From assembly GCA_028023455.1 (NCBI GenBank), contig JAQFVV010006246.1, forward strand, positions 6,590,363 to 6,654,362: 64,000 nucleotides of DNA, in the 5' to 3' direction. Made by a program: the position numbers and the translations under genes. Source of the stretch: Epiperipatus broadwayi. Lineage: Eukaryota > Onychophora > Udeonychophora > Euonychophora > Peripatidae. The notes under the pieces are model-generated. The model made no database searches and was not told the origin of the DNA. It worked only from the letters and a program-made list of their open reading frames with translations. Below are positions 27,550 to 40,656 of this stretch, piece after piece. Numbering within the stretch: position 1 is the stretch's first letter; each line of letters begins with the position of its first letter.

Positions 27550-28139
27550 GAATTTTTAATTAGTTAGTCCATTGTTTGGAGAGAACAAAGCATGTCTCTC
27601 TTCTATTAATGGCACTGAGATCATTTGCTATGTAAAAAGCTTCTTTTAACTTTTCTTTTGGCATCACTCTTCTCTGTACAAACCATTTGGGCAGAACTGG
27701 GTTCGAATACATGGCCTGTAGCTACTTGGTGGTCCCAGAATACTGATGTTCCTTCATTTTTATTTTTAACCCTGTTGCATGCATACCTGTGTTGGTAAAT
27801 TCTTGTATTAAGGTTAGCCCGAGTCTCACCGTAGTAAGATGCATGGCAGCCTAATTGAGGGCATGCCATTTTATAAACCACATGATCTTTTTCTATTTTA
27901 TCTTTTGAATTATTTATTAGTCGGTTAGTACTGGGAGGTGTTCTGAAGCTAAATTTGAAATTGTTAGACTTTTTTTTTTGCAATATTTGAAGATACATTA
28001 GGTATAAAAGGAATTGTTAGGTATTTCATATTGTCTTTAGGCTGTTTATTTCTGAATTTTCTATAAAATGTTTTTATTCCCCGATTGATCGTATTGGATT
28101 TAAAATTTATATATTTGTCGATGTTGTTTTTCCTATCCG
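27550..28139 (-). pseudogene. Penelope-like RT C-terminus and GIY-YIG endonuclease
   Basis: Reading 28139 to 27964, the minus strand encodes the end of the RT thumb with MKYLTIPFIPNVSSNIAK, the conserved IP(F/Y)xxG/NxS linker of Penelope proteins. A frame change at the T-run near 27970 leads into 27998-27621, which carries TPPSTNRLINNSKDKI, then KMACPQLGC (a Cys pair) and SYYGETRANLNTRIYQHR, the GIY-YIG nuclease core. The reading then breaks near 27640 and resumes as KEAFYIANDLSAINRREA, a C-terminal block also seen in fragment 2. At least two frame breaks make it non-functional. The catalytic GIY is represented by SYYGET, so the family is clear; the exact Penelope lineage (Neptune-like is possible from the upstream Cys pair) is inferred. 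Confidence 0.8.
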
Positions 28140-28165
28140 CTACGTATTTACATAAATGGTGATTG

Positions 28166-28757
28166 TCTAACAATTTCAAATTTAGCTTCAAAACACCTCC
28201 CAGTACTAATAAATAATTGAAAAGATAAAATAGAAAAAGATCAAGCCCCTCATGTGGTCTATAAAATGGCATGCCTTCAATTAGGCTGCCATGCATCTTA
28301 TTACGGTGAGACTTGGGCTAACCTTAATACAACAGAATTTACCAACACAGGTATGCATACAACAGGGTTAAAAATAAAAATGAAGGAACATCAGTATTCT
28401 GGGACCACCAAGTAGCTACAGGCCATGTATTCGAACCCAGTTCTGCCCAAATGGTTTGTACAGAGAAGAGTGATGCCAAAAGAAAAGTAAAGAAGCTTTT
28501 TACATAGCAAATGATCTCAGTGCCATTAATAGAAGAGAGGCATGCCTTGCTCTCTCCAAACAATGGACTAACTAATTAAAAATTCAAACTCATTTGCATA
28601 TGTGTACAATAAATCACAAGTCTTCATTCACAAAGCTACGAGTATGAGATTCCAACATTAAATCTCAAAAGTGTTAAGCAGACCTATTTATTACACATTA
28701 TAGTATAATTATAGCTTCACTATTTAATGTGAAAAAAGTCGCATATTTATAATTACA
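28166..28757 (+). repeat. Inverted copy of the Penelope 3' part (right arm)
   Basis: Plus-strand repeat of 27969-27376. It starts GTCTAACAATTTCAAATTTA and still encodes KMACLQLGCHASYYGET before frameshifts. Ends at about GCATATTTATAATTACA. Confidence 0.85.
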
Positions 28758-28945
28758 ATTTTTACTAGTGAAGAGAAAAACAATTCATTACATTACAGTG
28801 TAATAACAATAATATTACCATTAATGATAATAATTATTACACATAATTGCAATTATAACAAGTAATATTAATTTACTATTAAAAAATTAATATACATAAA
28901 AAATCAGTATAAAATATAAATTCCAAATAACAGTATGGAAATTTA

Positions 28946-30657
28946 TTAAATGCTGTCCACTAATCTTGAATATCTGGATATATAATTATTAATTACTACT
29001 CTTGCAGAGGATTCTAAGTTATCCTCTGTGAGAAGTAATGGGATTTTGACTTAATTATATTTAATGTCAAAAATGAAGACTCACATAGATAGATAATACC
29101 GGAGAATCGTGATGTTAAATTAAGTACAAACTTTTTAACATTTGGATATTTTTCTCTATCTATTAAATTCCAAAAGTGATTTTTTAGATTCTGAATTATA
29201 CATATTAAAAAGTATATCGCTTTGCAGGAAAGAAATTTGATTTTTTTTACATACATAAAGAAATATATTACTCATATTTATAACCATTTATTTCACATCA
29301 CCTTGCCATATGGACAATCCATGAAAGTAATTGTTGTTTCTAGTCTGATAAATTTGTGGAATGTTTCTCAACTCTGGAGACGAGAGTTATTATTTCCTCA
29401 TAATATTTTTCTCTGTCTAATGTACTTTCAATTTTGACAATTTATTAAAAATATTTTTGAAAATTTTCAATCCATTCTTCATCAATTGAATAGATGACAG
29501 CTTTAACTTATTTTTAAAAGTAATAACATATTCAATTACTTCAGCTATTGTTTTGTTTCTTCCTTTCAATTGTAAACTTTAATTATTAAGATGGCTAGTT
29601 ATATCAACAATGAAAACTAAGCACATCAACCAAACATCATCACTAAGTTCAAAGTGACTTCATTTCTTGACATTTAAAAATCTTTCATTTCTTATAATAG
29701 GTTCCCAATTCCTCAACTTAACCAATGGACATCTGTATGATGTAACAATTCATCATGCTCAGATTCATTATCTTATAATTGAACCTCAAATATGTTTCTT
29801 TGAAGATACAATTTTCGTGCAGATTGCCATAATGACACATATTACAAAAGAGGGCCTACTGATAAGTAATGCAATAATATGAAAGAACATCTGAAAAATC
29901 CCATCTCTAGTATACATGACCAAAAATCCACTGATTATTCCAATCATTGATGATGTCCAATCAGTTGTCATTGATACTTTTGTAAATTGGATTTTTTTTG
30001 CAGTTCTATATATTTTTTCAAATGTAAAAACATCTCGTTTTATCCTTTAAAGATAATATTGTCAATCTTTTTTTTTCACATTCATTTCTTTAAAAATAAT
30101 TTTTTATAAAAATACAAAACTGAATAATATTAAGGATATCAGGAGATTAATCAAACTGTAACAAAAAACAAATACAGTTAATCATATCTTTAGTTAGTTT
30201 TTCAACCAGATCAGAATTTATAAATTCTGTATGATGTGTGACAGTTGTATGGAGAAAGTTATACATCTTTAATTGTGAAAATCAATTCATTTTTGTTCTT
30301 GAATCAATCATATAATGAATTACTGGCTACTAGAAATGATTCTTTTATTATTTCTCAATATATAAAAGATTTATCTTTTGTTAACACATAATTCACATAA
30401 CAGTTACAGCTTCAGATTTAATAAGAATTTTAATAAAATATGCTTGTTGTCTAGTTAACAATGAATTAAATTCTTTTAAGTTTTGTTTGTGTAATTATCT
30501 TTTTAATGAAAAATGTTTATCAAAACTTATATGCACCGTTTTAAATTTTTTGGAAGTGATATAATATATATAACACATACACATTTTGCATTCACCAATG
30601 TGAAAAAAACTGTTCTTCCCATTCTGTATTAAAATTCTTTGCTCTTGTTTCAGACAT
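28946..30657 (-). pseudogene. hAT transposase relic (GTF2IRD2/ZBED-type), near full length
   Basis: Decayed DNA-transposon transposase, minus strand, about 570 codons, close to the usual 600. Start: MSETRAKNFNTEWEEQFF (30657), the region before the usual BED-like zinc finger. Then LKEFNSLLTRQQAYFIKI and NYVLTKDKSFI; VSMTTDWTSSMIGIISGF (about 29980-29920), equal to the CTDGAPAMxGxxSGF block; LLHHTDVHWLS (about 29730), equal to the HTEVRWLSRG block; YNLKGRNKTIAEVIEYV; FWNLIDREKYPNVKK and GIIYLCESSFLTLNIIKSKS (29256-29014), which is the hATC dimerisation domain; then, after a frameshift, LTEDNLESSARVVINNYI to a stop at 28946. The zinc-finger cysteines are poorly kept, and stops and frame changes are frequent, so it is dead. 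It begins 190 bp from the Penelope fragment. Confidence 0.85.
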
Positions 30658-33022
30658 AACCTTTTTTTAAAAATATGATAAAATACTTACATCTGAGGAT
30701 CTATCACAACAAAAAACATAATTATCTGGTTACATGACTAATTGAATATATTCAATGATATAATTGTGCTTTTGAGTTGACAGTATAGTCAGACTAGTAA
30801 TTGATGTATGTATCAACATACATTTCGAATGAAGGTATGTGTGTCATTTAAAACACTCATTGGCTAGTTTGTCTTAACTTGAATGTGAAAAATCTGATTT
30901 ATACCTTTAATAACCATAAATTTGCAAAAAATACACTTCTTTTATGTATAACTAAATAATATAATGTAATGTACTATCGATTATCAATATTTTCTCTTAA
31001 TTCAAGTGGTTATTCTAAAATTTAGGGGCTTTTCACTGATGGATTACGATCAAAGTCTTGCCCATTCTAGTGTTATAGATATGAAAAATATATAATAGCT
31101 TGATATTAATATTTACTGTCTTACCTCCCCCCACTCCGAATTACCAAAATGATTAAAAGTGCATTAGAAACTACATCATATTAAATATATATAATTCTCT
31201 CATTGATATATAGTTACATATCGAAGGCAAGGAGAGATTAATATGTATGACTTAAACAGATTATCATTTCTACAAATTTTTATTTAGTATACAGTCAGCC
31301 ACTCTGGAGATCAAATGATATTCGAGGACCAAAGAAACAGGCATAGCATAATAATTATTTTTAAAAGCTACATTAAGCCTTCCCCCCCAGTCTTTTATTT
31401 TTGGAGAAACTCAATCCAGAAATTTTTAAGTCTAGCACTAACAATTTTTATTGCTGGTTTACAATTTAAGAGCATTCCTTTGAAATACTAAGCTCTTTCT
31501 AATCAAATATAGCTTATAAAATATATGTATACGACTTTATTTCCATTATTGAAAAAATGTTTGATTTGCAATTATCTCATATGAATGATCTTTAAAATTT
31601 TCAAGTTATGGTGTTCAGTACTGTTGATGGGGATTGCCTAAAATAATACATTAGAAATATAACAAGAGCAAGATATTATATTGATTTTATCACCACATCA
31701 GTTTTCACAAACAAGCTAAAAAGCACATTAAAATTGATTTCCACCCCCTTTCTCCATCAACATCTACATAAAACAGCTGAGAGAAAAAAAATCCTAATTT
31801 GACTTAGATTTCTTTCTAGGTGCACGAAGAAAGGAGAGAGTAAATTATTGACAGCTCAGAAAATTTGAAGCTTTTCTTACATTTTAAATGTAAAGCCTGA
31901 AAACAATTTTTTTTATAGTCATTTTTTTTTTGCCTGATAAACATAAAAAAGTGAAATTAAAAGAAATCTCATTTCTTACATGTCTTATGCAAAGAACGAA
32001 TTGATTATCCAACTGAGATTTTTTGTTGCTTTACTCAGCTGGAGTCTCATGATGGCTCCTCAGAGATGCCAAACATACTGTCTCTAGAAACCAGAAATAA
32101 AATAATAATTTATGTGGTTTCAAATTATAAATTAAAAATATTTCTCAATTGGCCTGCGGAATCCATATTCCAGATAAAGATTGACAAATTAATTAGTATT
32201 CATCGCATAATGTTTAAATGTAAACAATACAGCATGACGATAGATTATTCTTAAGTTCTATATAAGGCTAGAGTTATATATATGTTTTTGAAGATAGATT
32301 AGAATAATTACGCTATCAGATATTTCAGCCAAAATAATATTTTATAATTCTAAGTGACAGTTTGCCATTAATTGCTCCGTTACCAAAATCTCAAAAGCTA
32401 CATCTATATAATAAAATCCCTTACACATCATTAAGATACATATAAATTTATATATATACACACATTGAGAGATAACTTTTCTTTAATCTGAGATACAATT
32501 TAGATATAATTTTCTGTACATTAATATTTCATGCAGTTTAAATATTTGATAATTATATTTATGAACTTCAGGTGATAGTACGTTTCAATTAAATTCCACT
32601 TAAGGAGATTTTTTTTTTTTCTCGATTTAAATAGCAGACGGAATTAGTGTAATTTTAATACTAATAGATACTATTTTGCGACGTTTTTTTCTTTAATGTT
32701 TTTTCCCTAGCTTTAATGCTATCTTAGAAGTTGATAATATTGATAATAATTAATAAGCCAACTTTTGAAATAATCCATTATTTTAACAATAACAGCAGAA
32801 ATGAGTAAATGAAAGAATTATAAAAATAAAAGCTTTATTAAAAAACAGAAATAAGTATATTACGTATAATTATTTTAAAAATAAAAAGTTTACTATAACA
32901 ACCACGAGATTAGTAGAAATAAGCAATATTGAGATTTTTTTTTAGAGTTAAAATCATCATTATTAAATATCTATCAAAAGACAAATTTTTAATACTAAAA
33001 GATCAGTAACTCCAAGCCTTCC
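30658..33022. other. AT-rich stretch, no gene recognised
   Basis: Could include the terminal parts of the hAT element, but no terminal inverted repeat was identified. C-runs at about 31130 and 31383. Confidence 0.45.
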
Positions 33023-35894
33023 TATCATCATCATCATCATTATCAACCATTATCAATCCACTGCAGGATGAAGGTCTCTCCAAGTTTAATCCATCTTCTC
33101 CGATCTTTAGCTTCTCTTCTCCACATCACCCCTGCACACTTTCTTATTTCATCCATCCATCTCACATGTGGTCTCTTTCTGGGTCTTTTACAATCTCTTG
33201 GAATCCAGTTTAAAATTTCAATTGTCCATCTATTATCATCTCTTCTAGCAATATGTCCAGCCCAACTCCACTTCAATCTTTTAATTTTTTCAATGATGTC
33301 AGTAACACCTGTTTGTTCTCTTACCCATACATTGCGTTTTCGATCTCTTCTTGTTACTCCCAACATACACCTCTCCATACTTCTTTGAGTGGTCTGAAGT
33401 CTCTGTATTGCTCTTCTATTGAGTGTCCAAGTCTCAGATCCATAAGTAAGAACTGGTAAAACACATTTGTTAAAAACCTTCCTTTTCAAACACATAGGCA
33501 TATTTCCTTTTAGTATCAAGTTATTTCTACCAAAAGCACTCCAACCAAGTTTAATTCTATGATTAATTTCCTCCATTATGTTTCCATCTGTATTAATAAT
33601 CTGACCAAGGTATTTGTAACTGTTAACTTCTTCTAATTCATCATAATCAATCTTTATTTTCATATTTTGAGCAAATCGATTAAACATTACTTTAGTCTTT
33701 TTAACATTTATCTTTAGTCCTACTTTCCTACTTTCATCTGATAACTCCTGCAACATTTCCTGCAGCTCTGAAGCATTATTTGCAAAAACAACTACATCAT
33801 CTGCGAAATCTAAATGACTTAAATAATCTCCATTTACTTTCACTCCTTTAGTTTCCCATTTTAATCCACAAAATACTTCTTGCAGCACTGCTGTAAAAAG
33901 TTTTGGAGATATGGAGTCACCTTGTCTTACACCTTTCTCAATGTTGACTTTCCCAGTATCATTATGTAATCTAATTGTTGCTGTTGCATTTTTATAAATA
34001 TTCTTTAAAATATGACAATATTCTGGATCTATACCTTGATGATCCAATGCTTTAATCACTGAAGAAATGTTTATAGAATCAAATGCCTTTTCATAATCTA
34101 CAAATCCAAAACATAATGACAACTCATATTCATTTGTCCTTTCTATAACTTCTCTCAATACCTGAATATGATCTACTGTACTAAAACCACTTTTAAATCC
34201 AGCTTGTTCTCTTGGTTGGTGGAAATCCAATGTTCTCTGTAGACGAGTTGTAATTATTTTGGTAAAATTTTTATATAAAACTGATAAAAGGCTGATAGGT
34301 CTGTAATTTCTAATATCTTCTTTATCACCTTTTTTAAATATTAATATTATTACTGCATTCTTCCAATCATCCGGTACATCTTTATCATTTAGACATTTGG
34401 TATATAACTTTGCTAAAATTTTTTCTGTTTCTTCACCTGCTTCTTTTAATATATCAATTATAATTCCATCATTACCTGGAGCCTTTCCTTTCTTCATACA
34501 TTTAATTGCATTTCTCACTTCTTCATTTAAAATTCTGGGCAATTCGGAAGATGTAATAGATATAGGAGGTACTTGATCTTTATTACTATATAATTCTTGA
34601 TAAAAATTTTCTACCAATTTCATGATGTCATCTCTCTTTTTAGTAATAATTCCATCTTTTTTCCTTATTGCAGATATAAATTTCCTACCAATACCAAAAT
34701 GTTGTTTTACATTCTTAAGACTTTTATTTTCTTCTACAGCTTTTCTTGCTAGTTCACAGTTATATTTTCTTATATCGTTTTCAACTCTTTTCCACACCAT
34801 TTTACAAAATTCGAGATATTCAATTCTTTTTAGTGCATCATTTTTGTATATCTTCATATTTCTTCTTTTCTTCATAAATTCTCTAGTTTCAATAGAAATT
34901 TTGTTGGTCAATTGCTGCTTTTGTCTACCAGCTATCTTTGTTGCAGTTTTTAAAAGTGTATCAGTTATTTTCATATTAATTTCATTCAAATCTGAATCAT
35001 GTTCAAAATCTACTAATACTTGAAATCGATTTGTAAGTTCTAATTTAAATTCATTAGAATGTTTCTGAAGATTAGGAATATCAACTGTAAATATTGTTTT
35101 TCTTAACAATTTTTGTCTTTCTAGTTTTACATTAACACGCATCTTGCACCTTACTAATCGATGATCACTTCCTGTGTTAAATCTATTAAGAACATTACAA
35201 TCTTGAAATATGTATTTCCTGTTAGTCAAAATATAATCCAATTCTGCTGTACCTTCATTTGGATGTTTCCATGTCCATTTTCTTTTAACATTTTTCTCAA
35301 AAAAAGAATTCATAATATAAAGTTTTTCTTTTTCTGCAAACTCCACAAGTCTATGTCCTCTCTCATTTCTATTACCATAACCAAAATTACCTACAGCACT
35401 TTCATCTTTCATTTGTTTACCAATTCTAGCATTAAAGTCTCCCATAACAATTTTAAAATGTTGTTTACTCTTATCAAAAGCCTTTTGTACATCCATATAA
35501 AAATCTTCTACTACTTCATCACTATGAGAACTTGTTGGGGCATAAACCTGAATTATCTGCATTTGGTATCTGCTATTAAGTTGTATAACTAATCTTGCCA
35601 CTCTGTCTGATACACCATCAATCTCCACAATATTGTTCTTCCACTTTTTATTTATAATGAATCCTACTCCACTTGTATTTCCAATATTTGTGCCTTTATA
35701 ATAAAATATATGTCCACTTTTTAAATCAATTGTCTCTTCACCTTTTCTTCTAACTTCACAAAGTCCAATAATATCCCATTTAATATAAGAGAGTTCTTCT
35801 AATTCTTGCAATCTTCCTTCACTTGAAAGTGATCTGCAGTTGTAAGTACCTAAATAAAAAGTTGTCATCAAATGGCAGCCTGGGTCCGCAATCA
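33023..35894 (-). mobile_element. RTE-type non-LTR retrotransposon, copy 2
   Basis: Minus-strand element, truncated at its 5' side where homology to copy 1 stops (TGATTGCGGACCCAGG, 35894). Its 3' end follows the stop codon within a few bases and is a TGATGATGATGATGATGA tail (33041-33023). It lies in opposite orientation to copy 1, 17 kb away, and the two coding regions are nearly the same protein. Confidence 0.92.
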
Positions 35895-35895
35895 T
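33043..35895 (-). CDS. RTE endonuclease/reverse transcriptase, intact 950-codon ORF
   Basis: Uninterrupted protein. Residues about 14-250 form an APE-type endonuclease: TYNCR (Asn19), CEVRR (Glu47), VYAPTS (117-122), MGDFNARIG (151-159), ELDYIL (218-223), SDHR (243-246). Reverse transcriptase about 455-740: [13 protein letters not shown] (475-487), [11 protein letters not shown] (598-608, motif A), [14 protein letters not shown] (655-668, motif B), LDFADD (695-700, motif C with both Asp). The C-terminal region holds [14 protein letters not shown] and [10 protein letters not shown]. All key residues are present. The first Met (35895) straddles the truncation junction; [10 protein letters not shown] at 35868 is the start shared with copy 1 and is more likely native. 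No promoter-bearing leader remains, so the copy may be coding-competent but poorly transcribed. Confidence 0.95.
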   Translation of the reverse strand: MIADPGCHLMTTFYLGTYNCRSLSSEGRLQELEELSYIKWDIIGLCEVRRKGEETIDLKSGHIFYYKGTNIGNTSGVGFIINKKWKNNIVEIDGVSDRVARLVIQLNSRYQMQIIQVYAPTSSHSDEVVEDFYMDVQKAFDKSKQHFKIVMGDFNARIGKQMKDESAVGNFGYGNRNERGHRLVEFAEKEKLYIMNSFFEKNVKRKWTWKHPNEGTAELDYILTNRKYIFQDCNVLNRFNTGSDHRLVRCKMRVNVKLERQKLLRKTIFTVDIPNLQKHSNEFKLELTNRFQVLVDFEHDSDLNEINMKITDTLLKTATKIAGRQKQQLTNKISIETREFMKKRRNMKIYKNDALKRIEYLEFCKMVWKRVENDIRKYNCELARKAVEENKSLKNVKQHFGIGRKFISAIRKKDGIITKKRDDIMKLVENFYQELYSNKDQVPPISITSSELPRILNEEVRNAIKCMKKGKAPGNDGIIIDILKEAGEETEKILAKLYTKCLNDKDVPDDWKNAVIILIFKKGDKEDIRNYRPISLLSVLYKNFTKIITTRLQRTLDFHQPREQAGFKSGFSTVDHIQVLREVIERTNEYELSLCFGFVDYEKAFDSINISSVIKALDHQGIDPEYCHILKNIYKNATATIRLHNDTGKVNIEKGVRQGDSISPKLFTAVLQEVFCGLKWETKGVKVNGDYLSHLDFADDVVVFANNASELQEMLQELSDESRKVGLKINVKKTKVMFNRFAQNMKIKIDYDELEEVNSYKYLGQIINTDGNIMEEINHRIKLGWSAFGRNNLILKGNMPMCLKRKVFNKCVLPVLTYGSETWTLNRRAIQRLQTTQRSMERCMLGVTRRDRKRNVWVREQTGVTDIIEKIKRLKWSWAGHIARRDDNRWTIEILNWIPRDCKRPRKRPHVRWMDEIRKCAGVMWRREAKDRRRWIKLGETFILQWIDNG

Positions 35896-38240
35896 TTTGC
35901 TTTATTTCTCAAATGATTACAGTTAATTTTCCTTAAGTTCATTACACAACTCTTTTCTTTTACTCATGTGTGTACACTATTTTTCCAGTATTTATTTTAT
36001 AATTTTATTCCTCTAGAAATACATATTTAATTCAATTGTTCATTATCATTCTTTCCTCGATAAGTAATCATTTTCACTTATTGATTTTAGTATTTTTAAC
36101 ATTGCTAAACTTAACTTTCTATTTCTCCATGTTCTTCAAATTCACATCTCTAAAGCATTCAATCTATCAATCTGTAGTTATACACATTTCCAAATTATAA
36201 CATTTAACAAGGTCTTTTTTAAAATCTAATTTTAATGCCTGACAAATAATCTCATATTTTTAGGGAAACGTGGTTGGTGTGGTGTGGCATTCAGCCTCTC
36301 AAATATTTAAAAGCAGTAATGATTCTTATCCTTTAATTACAGAAATCTTTTTAATATACACTCACTCATACTGACTTGAAATTAGTTTCATCACAAATCT
36401 TTATTAGTTCTGAATAATATTAGTTCATTCCTACAGTTAATAAATCTGAAACAGTGAACCATTATATTTCTAACAATACCCATATTAAACAAAACAAGAT
36501 ACACAAAATTTTCTATTTGTTTTCCATTTCTTTTTTCTGTAGTTAATTGAGGAGTACATATACTTGTGATTCCATGATTAATTGATAAATTATTTTGTTG
36601 CCTTTATATATATATATATTAAGTTTCACATTTAAAAATCCCAATGATGATCAATTCTTATGAAATAATGTACAGTAATAATGAAGAAGGTTTACTATTT
36701 TCACAAACTGATTCAAGTTTTCAACAATGCATACTAATAGCTGCAAGTTCATTTCTGTAGATTTTTTTAATATGAGAAATAAAGTGCAGAACTCACTGCC
36801 AAAAACTGGGAGCATAATGACGGTTTTTCTTCTTGAAAACTAAAACTCTTGTCTAACTACTAAATTAAAAATAAGTGTCTTTTTCTATATATATTCCCCA
36901 AAAACTATTTATTGAGCCAACCAGATGTTTTGTTTATAAACATGCCCCATTAACATTTATGAACAATTGAATTAAGCTAATTTAATCATAATATAAATAA
37001 TTTTAATTGTAAAAGCAAGCTCTGTTTATAAAATTTTTTATACAAAGGGGGAGGAAATAAATAAGTTAAAACAATAATTAATATTATTTATAATTCCAAA
37101 CCTAATTAGCTATTTTAACAAATATAAAAACCATAAATATATATAATTAAAAGAAAAGGTGATATACCGCAATTTTATTATCACCAATTTATGAATACAT
37201 AAATTTAATATTACATATACTCCATAACTGAATTTTAATTATTATTAAATAAGACTAAATAGCCTCAACAAGATAGATCCCACTCAATTATTAAATGACT
37301 TTATTCATTCTGCTTTATTACTTATCTTTTATCAATCTCCAAGTAGACTAATAATTATTGCAGTACAATCATCTTTCTATATAATTTCCAAAATCTTTTT
37401 CAAAATATCATTAAAAACACATCTGATTCAATTTTATTTCATTATTTCTTCCATAGTAGTTATTCGTTTTTGTTCTTCAGCATGAAGTATTTATCTCTGA
37501 CCCATATTTTTTTCCATTTTGTTTTGCAAGCATATCTCAAACGCTTCCGCAGGCATTATCTTTTACTTTTCTGACTGCCCATATTTTTTTACTATGCATA
37601 TAAATTAAGTTTTCTGCAGGAAAGCAAGTTAATTGAATAACAGAATACTATGATCAAGTGATAATATGTGATCATCGTTGGTAGTGGTTACCATTGCTTT
37701 CTACCCATTTAAAGTAATTTATTCTAGCATTTCAATTTTAGAGCTGCATTAACATCTTTAAAAATGCATAAAAGAAAGTGTGAGTATATATATATGCATT
37801 TCACAATATTCATTAAAATAATTCATTGTTTATATTTTATCATAAATTCTTTTTTTAAAAATATACATAATTAATAAAAACTGTATTCCATAGAACCTAT
37901 AAAAACATCAAAATCTGATATCAATTGACTTAAATAATTAAATATTTATTCCTGCTTGCTAGATTCATTCCAATTATTTCTACCTCTCAAGCCTTTTCAT
38001 TAATTTTCCAACTTTTTTTTTTTTAATATAAAAAATGCTTATTGGAATTCACATCTTTCATGTCTCACAGTGTTGTACAATAGAGCCTACTTATTTAGTT
38101 GTCAAAGAAAAAGATGATTTACTGCATTGACACTAACATAGATAATAGTTGCAAAATATTAAAAAAAATGCAATAATAAAAGCCAGCATAAAAAATCTTC
38201 ATATTACCAAGAAAAATACAATATATTCTAAAAATATGGA
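35896..38240. other. AT-rich stretch, no gene recognised
   Basis: No supported gene. Short TA and T runs only. Confidence 0.45.
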
Positions 38241-38249
38241 GTAGGCCGA

Positions 38250-38362
38250 AAGGTTCTGACACATTTACAAATATATATATATAAACGCACACACACACAC
38301 ACACAAAAGATTAAAGATTGAGATCTTAACACATTTACAAATATATATATACACACACAAAA
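38250..38362. repeat. Duplicated (TA)n(CA)n microsatellite unit
   Basis: The motif ACACATTTACAAATATATAT followed by a CA run and AAAAGA occurs twice, about 70 bp apart (38261-38308 and 38330-38362), the first with a longer CA tract. It is a local tandem duplication of a compound microsatellite. Confidence 0.85.
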
Positions 38363-39147
38363 GAAACGTTAAGATTATAGATTTTGTTAGCGTTGCACAC
38401 AAAGCTTTTTTTCTTGATATTGTTAATATAAATAAATGTTTGAATTCTTTGTTATGTGAAGTTTAAATTTTAACCATATTTCTTCCAAAACTGATGTCTA
38501 TCAGAAGCAAGTAAGCTTTTATTTCTTCAACATTGTGAGAGAACTTGCATGCAAGTTTTTGCAAGATCTTTTAAGCAGAGATTTTAGAATGCTTCCAATT
38601 ATTAATTTCATTACGTACTAAAATGCTATTCTGACATTCTGTCTTTTTTCTTAAAAAAAAAAAAAAAGTTATCTAGGAAAGGATAGAATTTTCACAATGA
38701 ATGTAATTCTATTACCGCCTTAGTAATGCAATCAATTCAGACTTCTAAAATAAATGAATAAAAAAACCAAAAACTTTTTGAATACTACTAACAAAAATCA
38801 TCATAGTATGTTAAGATTTAAAAAATAACTTCAAATTTTGAAAAAAATGTCTATTGCAGTTATTTTGCATAAAATTATGACAACAAACTCTTTAGGTTTA
38901 TAGTTTACATTATACTTGGAAATTAAAAATATGCAAGAATATTTTAGAATATAACTCTTGCATAAATAATTTTCCTTAATTTATGCATAGGGAAAGAAAG
39001 TGGGAGATGCACTAACTGGAAAAATTGACAGTTTTGTATTTGATTGTAAATACTATTTAACTTTATAACTAATATCCTAATTTCAATTAATAATATAAAA
39101 TTGGTATTTTTTAACATTATATGTGTTTGTAAAATATATATTTTCTG
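38363..39147. other. AT-rich stretch, no gene seen
   Basis: No supported feature. Confidence 0.5.
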
Positions 39148-39350
39148 TTAATATAAATATACACATGTAAACTATAGGATATATAAAAATAATATTTCTA
39201 TATTAAATAGACAATCACCATCTTAACAAATGATGAATTTCATACTCAAGCGCTTTCTAAGGTCTAAGCCTTCATTTTCAAAAAAGTAGGTGGAATCCGA
39301 AGATGTGAAATATGCAAATTAGGGTGGACTAGATTTTTGTTGACCTAGAT

Positions 39351-40656
39351 TTACACCTTCCTGGAGATGGTGTAAAATGCTTCTTTTTTATTCATAGCAT
39401 GGACATCAGAGATGATATAATATGCCTCTTTCATTCTCCTTCGCAACTTGTGTCGCTCTCTGCACACCGTGCGAGGTTTGTCCGGTATGCACTGGTGTCC
39501 TATAGTGGCTGCGTGCTGCGCAAAAATAGTGCGGTGGGATGGACCAGCTAGAGCCTTGTTGTATGCATATATATGTTGTGCGAGTTTTGTGTGGATGGAT
39601 GCCCTAGTCTCACCATAATATGATGCAAGGCAATTATTATGACTGCACACAATCTTGTAAATGGCCTGCTGGGCATATATTGGGGGGGGGATGTTGTCTT
39701 TAGTATTGTTTATGCATCTGTTGAAATTGGGGGGAGAGTGGTAACACATGCTGAAATCGTTACAAAAGATTGTGTATAAATTTTTATGTATATTTTTGAT
39801 ATATGGCAGTAAAATTCGAGGTTTATTGTTTATTTTCTCAAATGGGGTAGTTTTTAAAATTTCTGATAATATTATCAATTGATCTCTTGTTATATTTTGC
39901 ATTTATTAATTCATTTCTGAACATCTCAATGTTCTTCCTTTTATCAGCTTCAAAGCTGCACAGATTTGTGTTTCTGTGTAAGAAAGATTTCAGACCAGCC
40001 ATTTTATATGTATATGGAGGTTATGATGAATGGTGTATGTGGCCCCTAATGTTGATCGGTTTGATGATCATTCTATAGCAGAAGCGATGGACCTCCATCC
40101 TCACTTGTAGATCTACATATTTAATGCTATTCAGAGCTTCATTTTGAGCTGTGTTTATGTGTAGACCTGATGCTGTTGTGAGATGTCTTAATTTCTTCTA
40201 TTATTTATTTAGGTGCAGTGTATCTAATGTATAGCAATAAACCACAGCCCACGTATCTCGGGATAATTTGCTCATATGCATTCAGGATGATACTAGCAAC
40301 AATTCCATTTATTGGAAGACCCATTGGCTAACCATCGAGCATATGATACCATTCTTGTTTGAACACAGCATACATGTTTTTGTTCATCCAGCTCAACAGA
40401 ACTATGATAAATTGGACATGATCCTGACTCATACCATGTCTGGTGAATGCTTCTTTTGCTATTATTATGGATTTTGGTCTGTCGATAGACCCATACAATT
40501 CTGCAACATCCAGAGTTGTCATCTGTGTATTTTGTTCTAGAGCCACATTCTTCAGGCTACAGCCTGTGGTTTGTGTGATCCATGTGTATATGGTTTTTGC
40601 TGCCTTGTAATAATGAACACCGCCAAAGTCGATCATCAGTCTCAATGATACACCTT
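39351..40656 (-). pseudogene. Penelope-like reverse transcriptase with GIY-YIG endonuclease
   Basis: From 40656 the minus strand reads VALEQNTQMTTLDVAELYGS, which holds RT motif A (LDVxxLY), then a TAG at 40330-40328 inside what should be GLPMG, then PMGLPINGIVASIILNAYEQ (motif B). Motif C, normally RYVDD, reads RYVGCG, so the catalytic aspartates are lost. A frame change leads into YVDLQVRMEVHRFCYRMIIK and MAGLKSFLHRNTNLC, the conserved post-RT segment. The last part, 39902-39351, is open: LLPYIKNIHKNLY, then IVCSHNNC (Cys pair), SYYGETRASIHTKLAQH (GIY-YIG core), and KEAYYIISDVHAMNKKEAF near the C-terminus. It is dead by stop, frameshift and active-site loss. Confidence 0.85.

Larger units (their letters stand above)
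27376..28757 (-). mobile_element. Penelope-like element fragment 1, inverted-tail form
   Basis: A 5'-truncated Penelope-like element lies on the minus strand from 28165 to 27376, and a second copy of its 3' part lies head-to-head on the plus strand (28166-28757). The arms 27376-27969 and 28166-28757 are inverted copies of about 593 bp with scattered mismatches; the 196-bp spacer 27970-28165 is the part of the minus-strand copy not repeated. Penelope-like elements commonly sit as inverted or tandem partial copies (pLTRs), and this fits. The 52-kb window holds a second fragment with the same layout at 39148-41265. Confidence 0.85.

Noticed and set aside
28166-28563. Minus-strand ORFs at 28296-28166 and 28563-28339
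   Set aside because: Antisense of the plus-oriented Penelope arm.
34622-35592. Plus-strand ORFs of 133 and 143 codons
   Set aside because: Antisense to the intact RTE ORF at 33043-35895; hydrophobic low-complexity translations.
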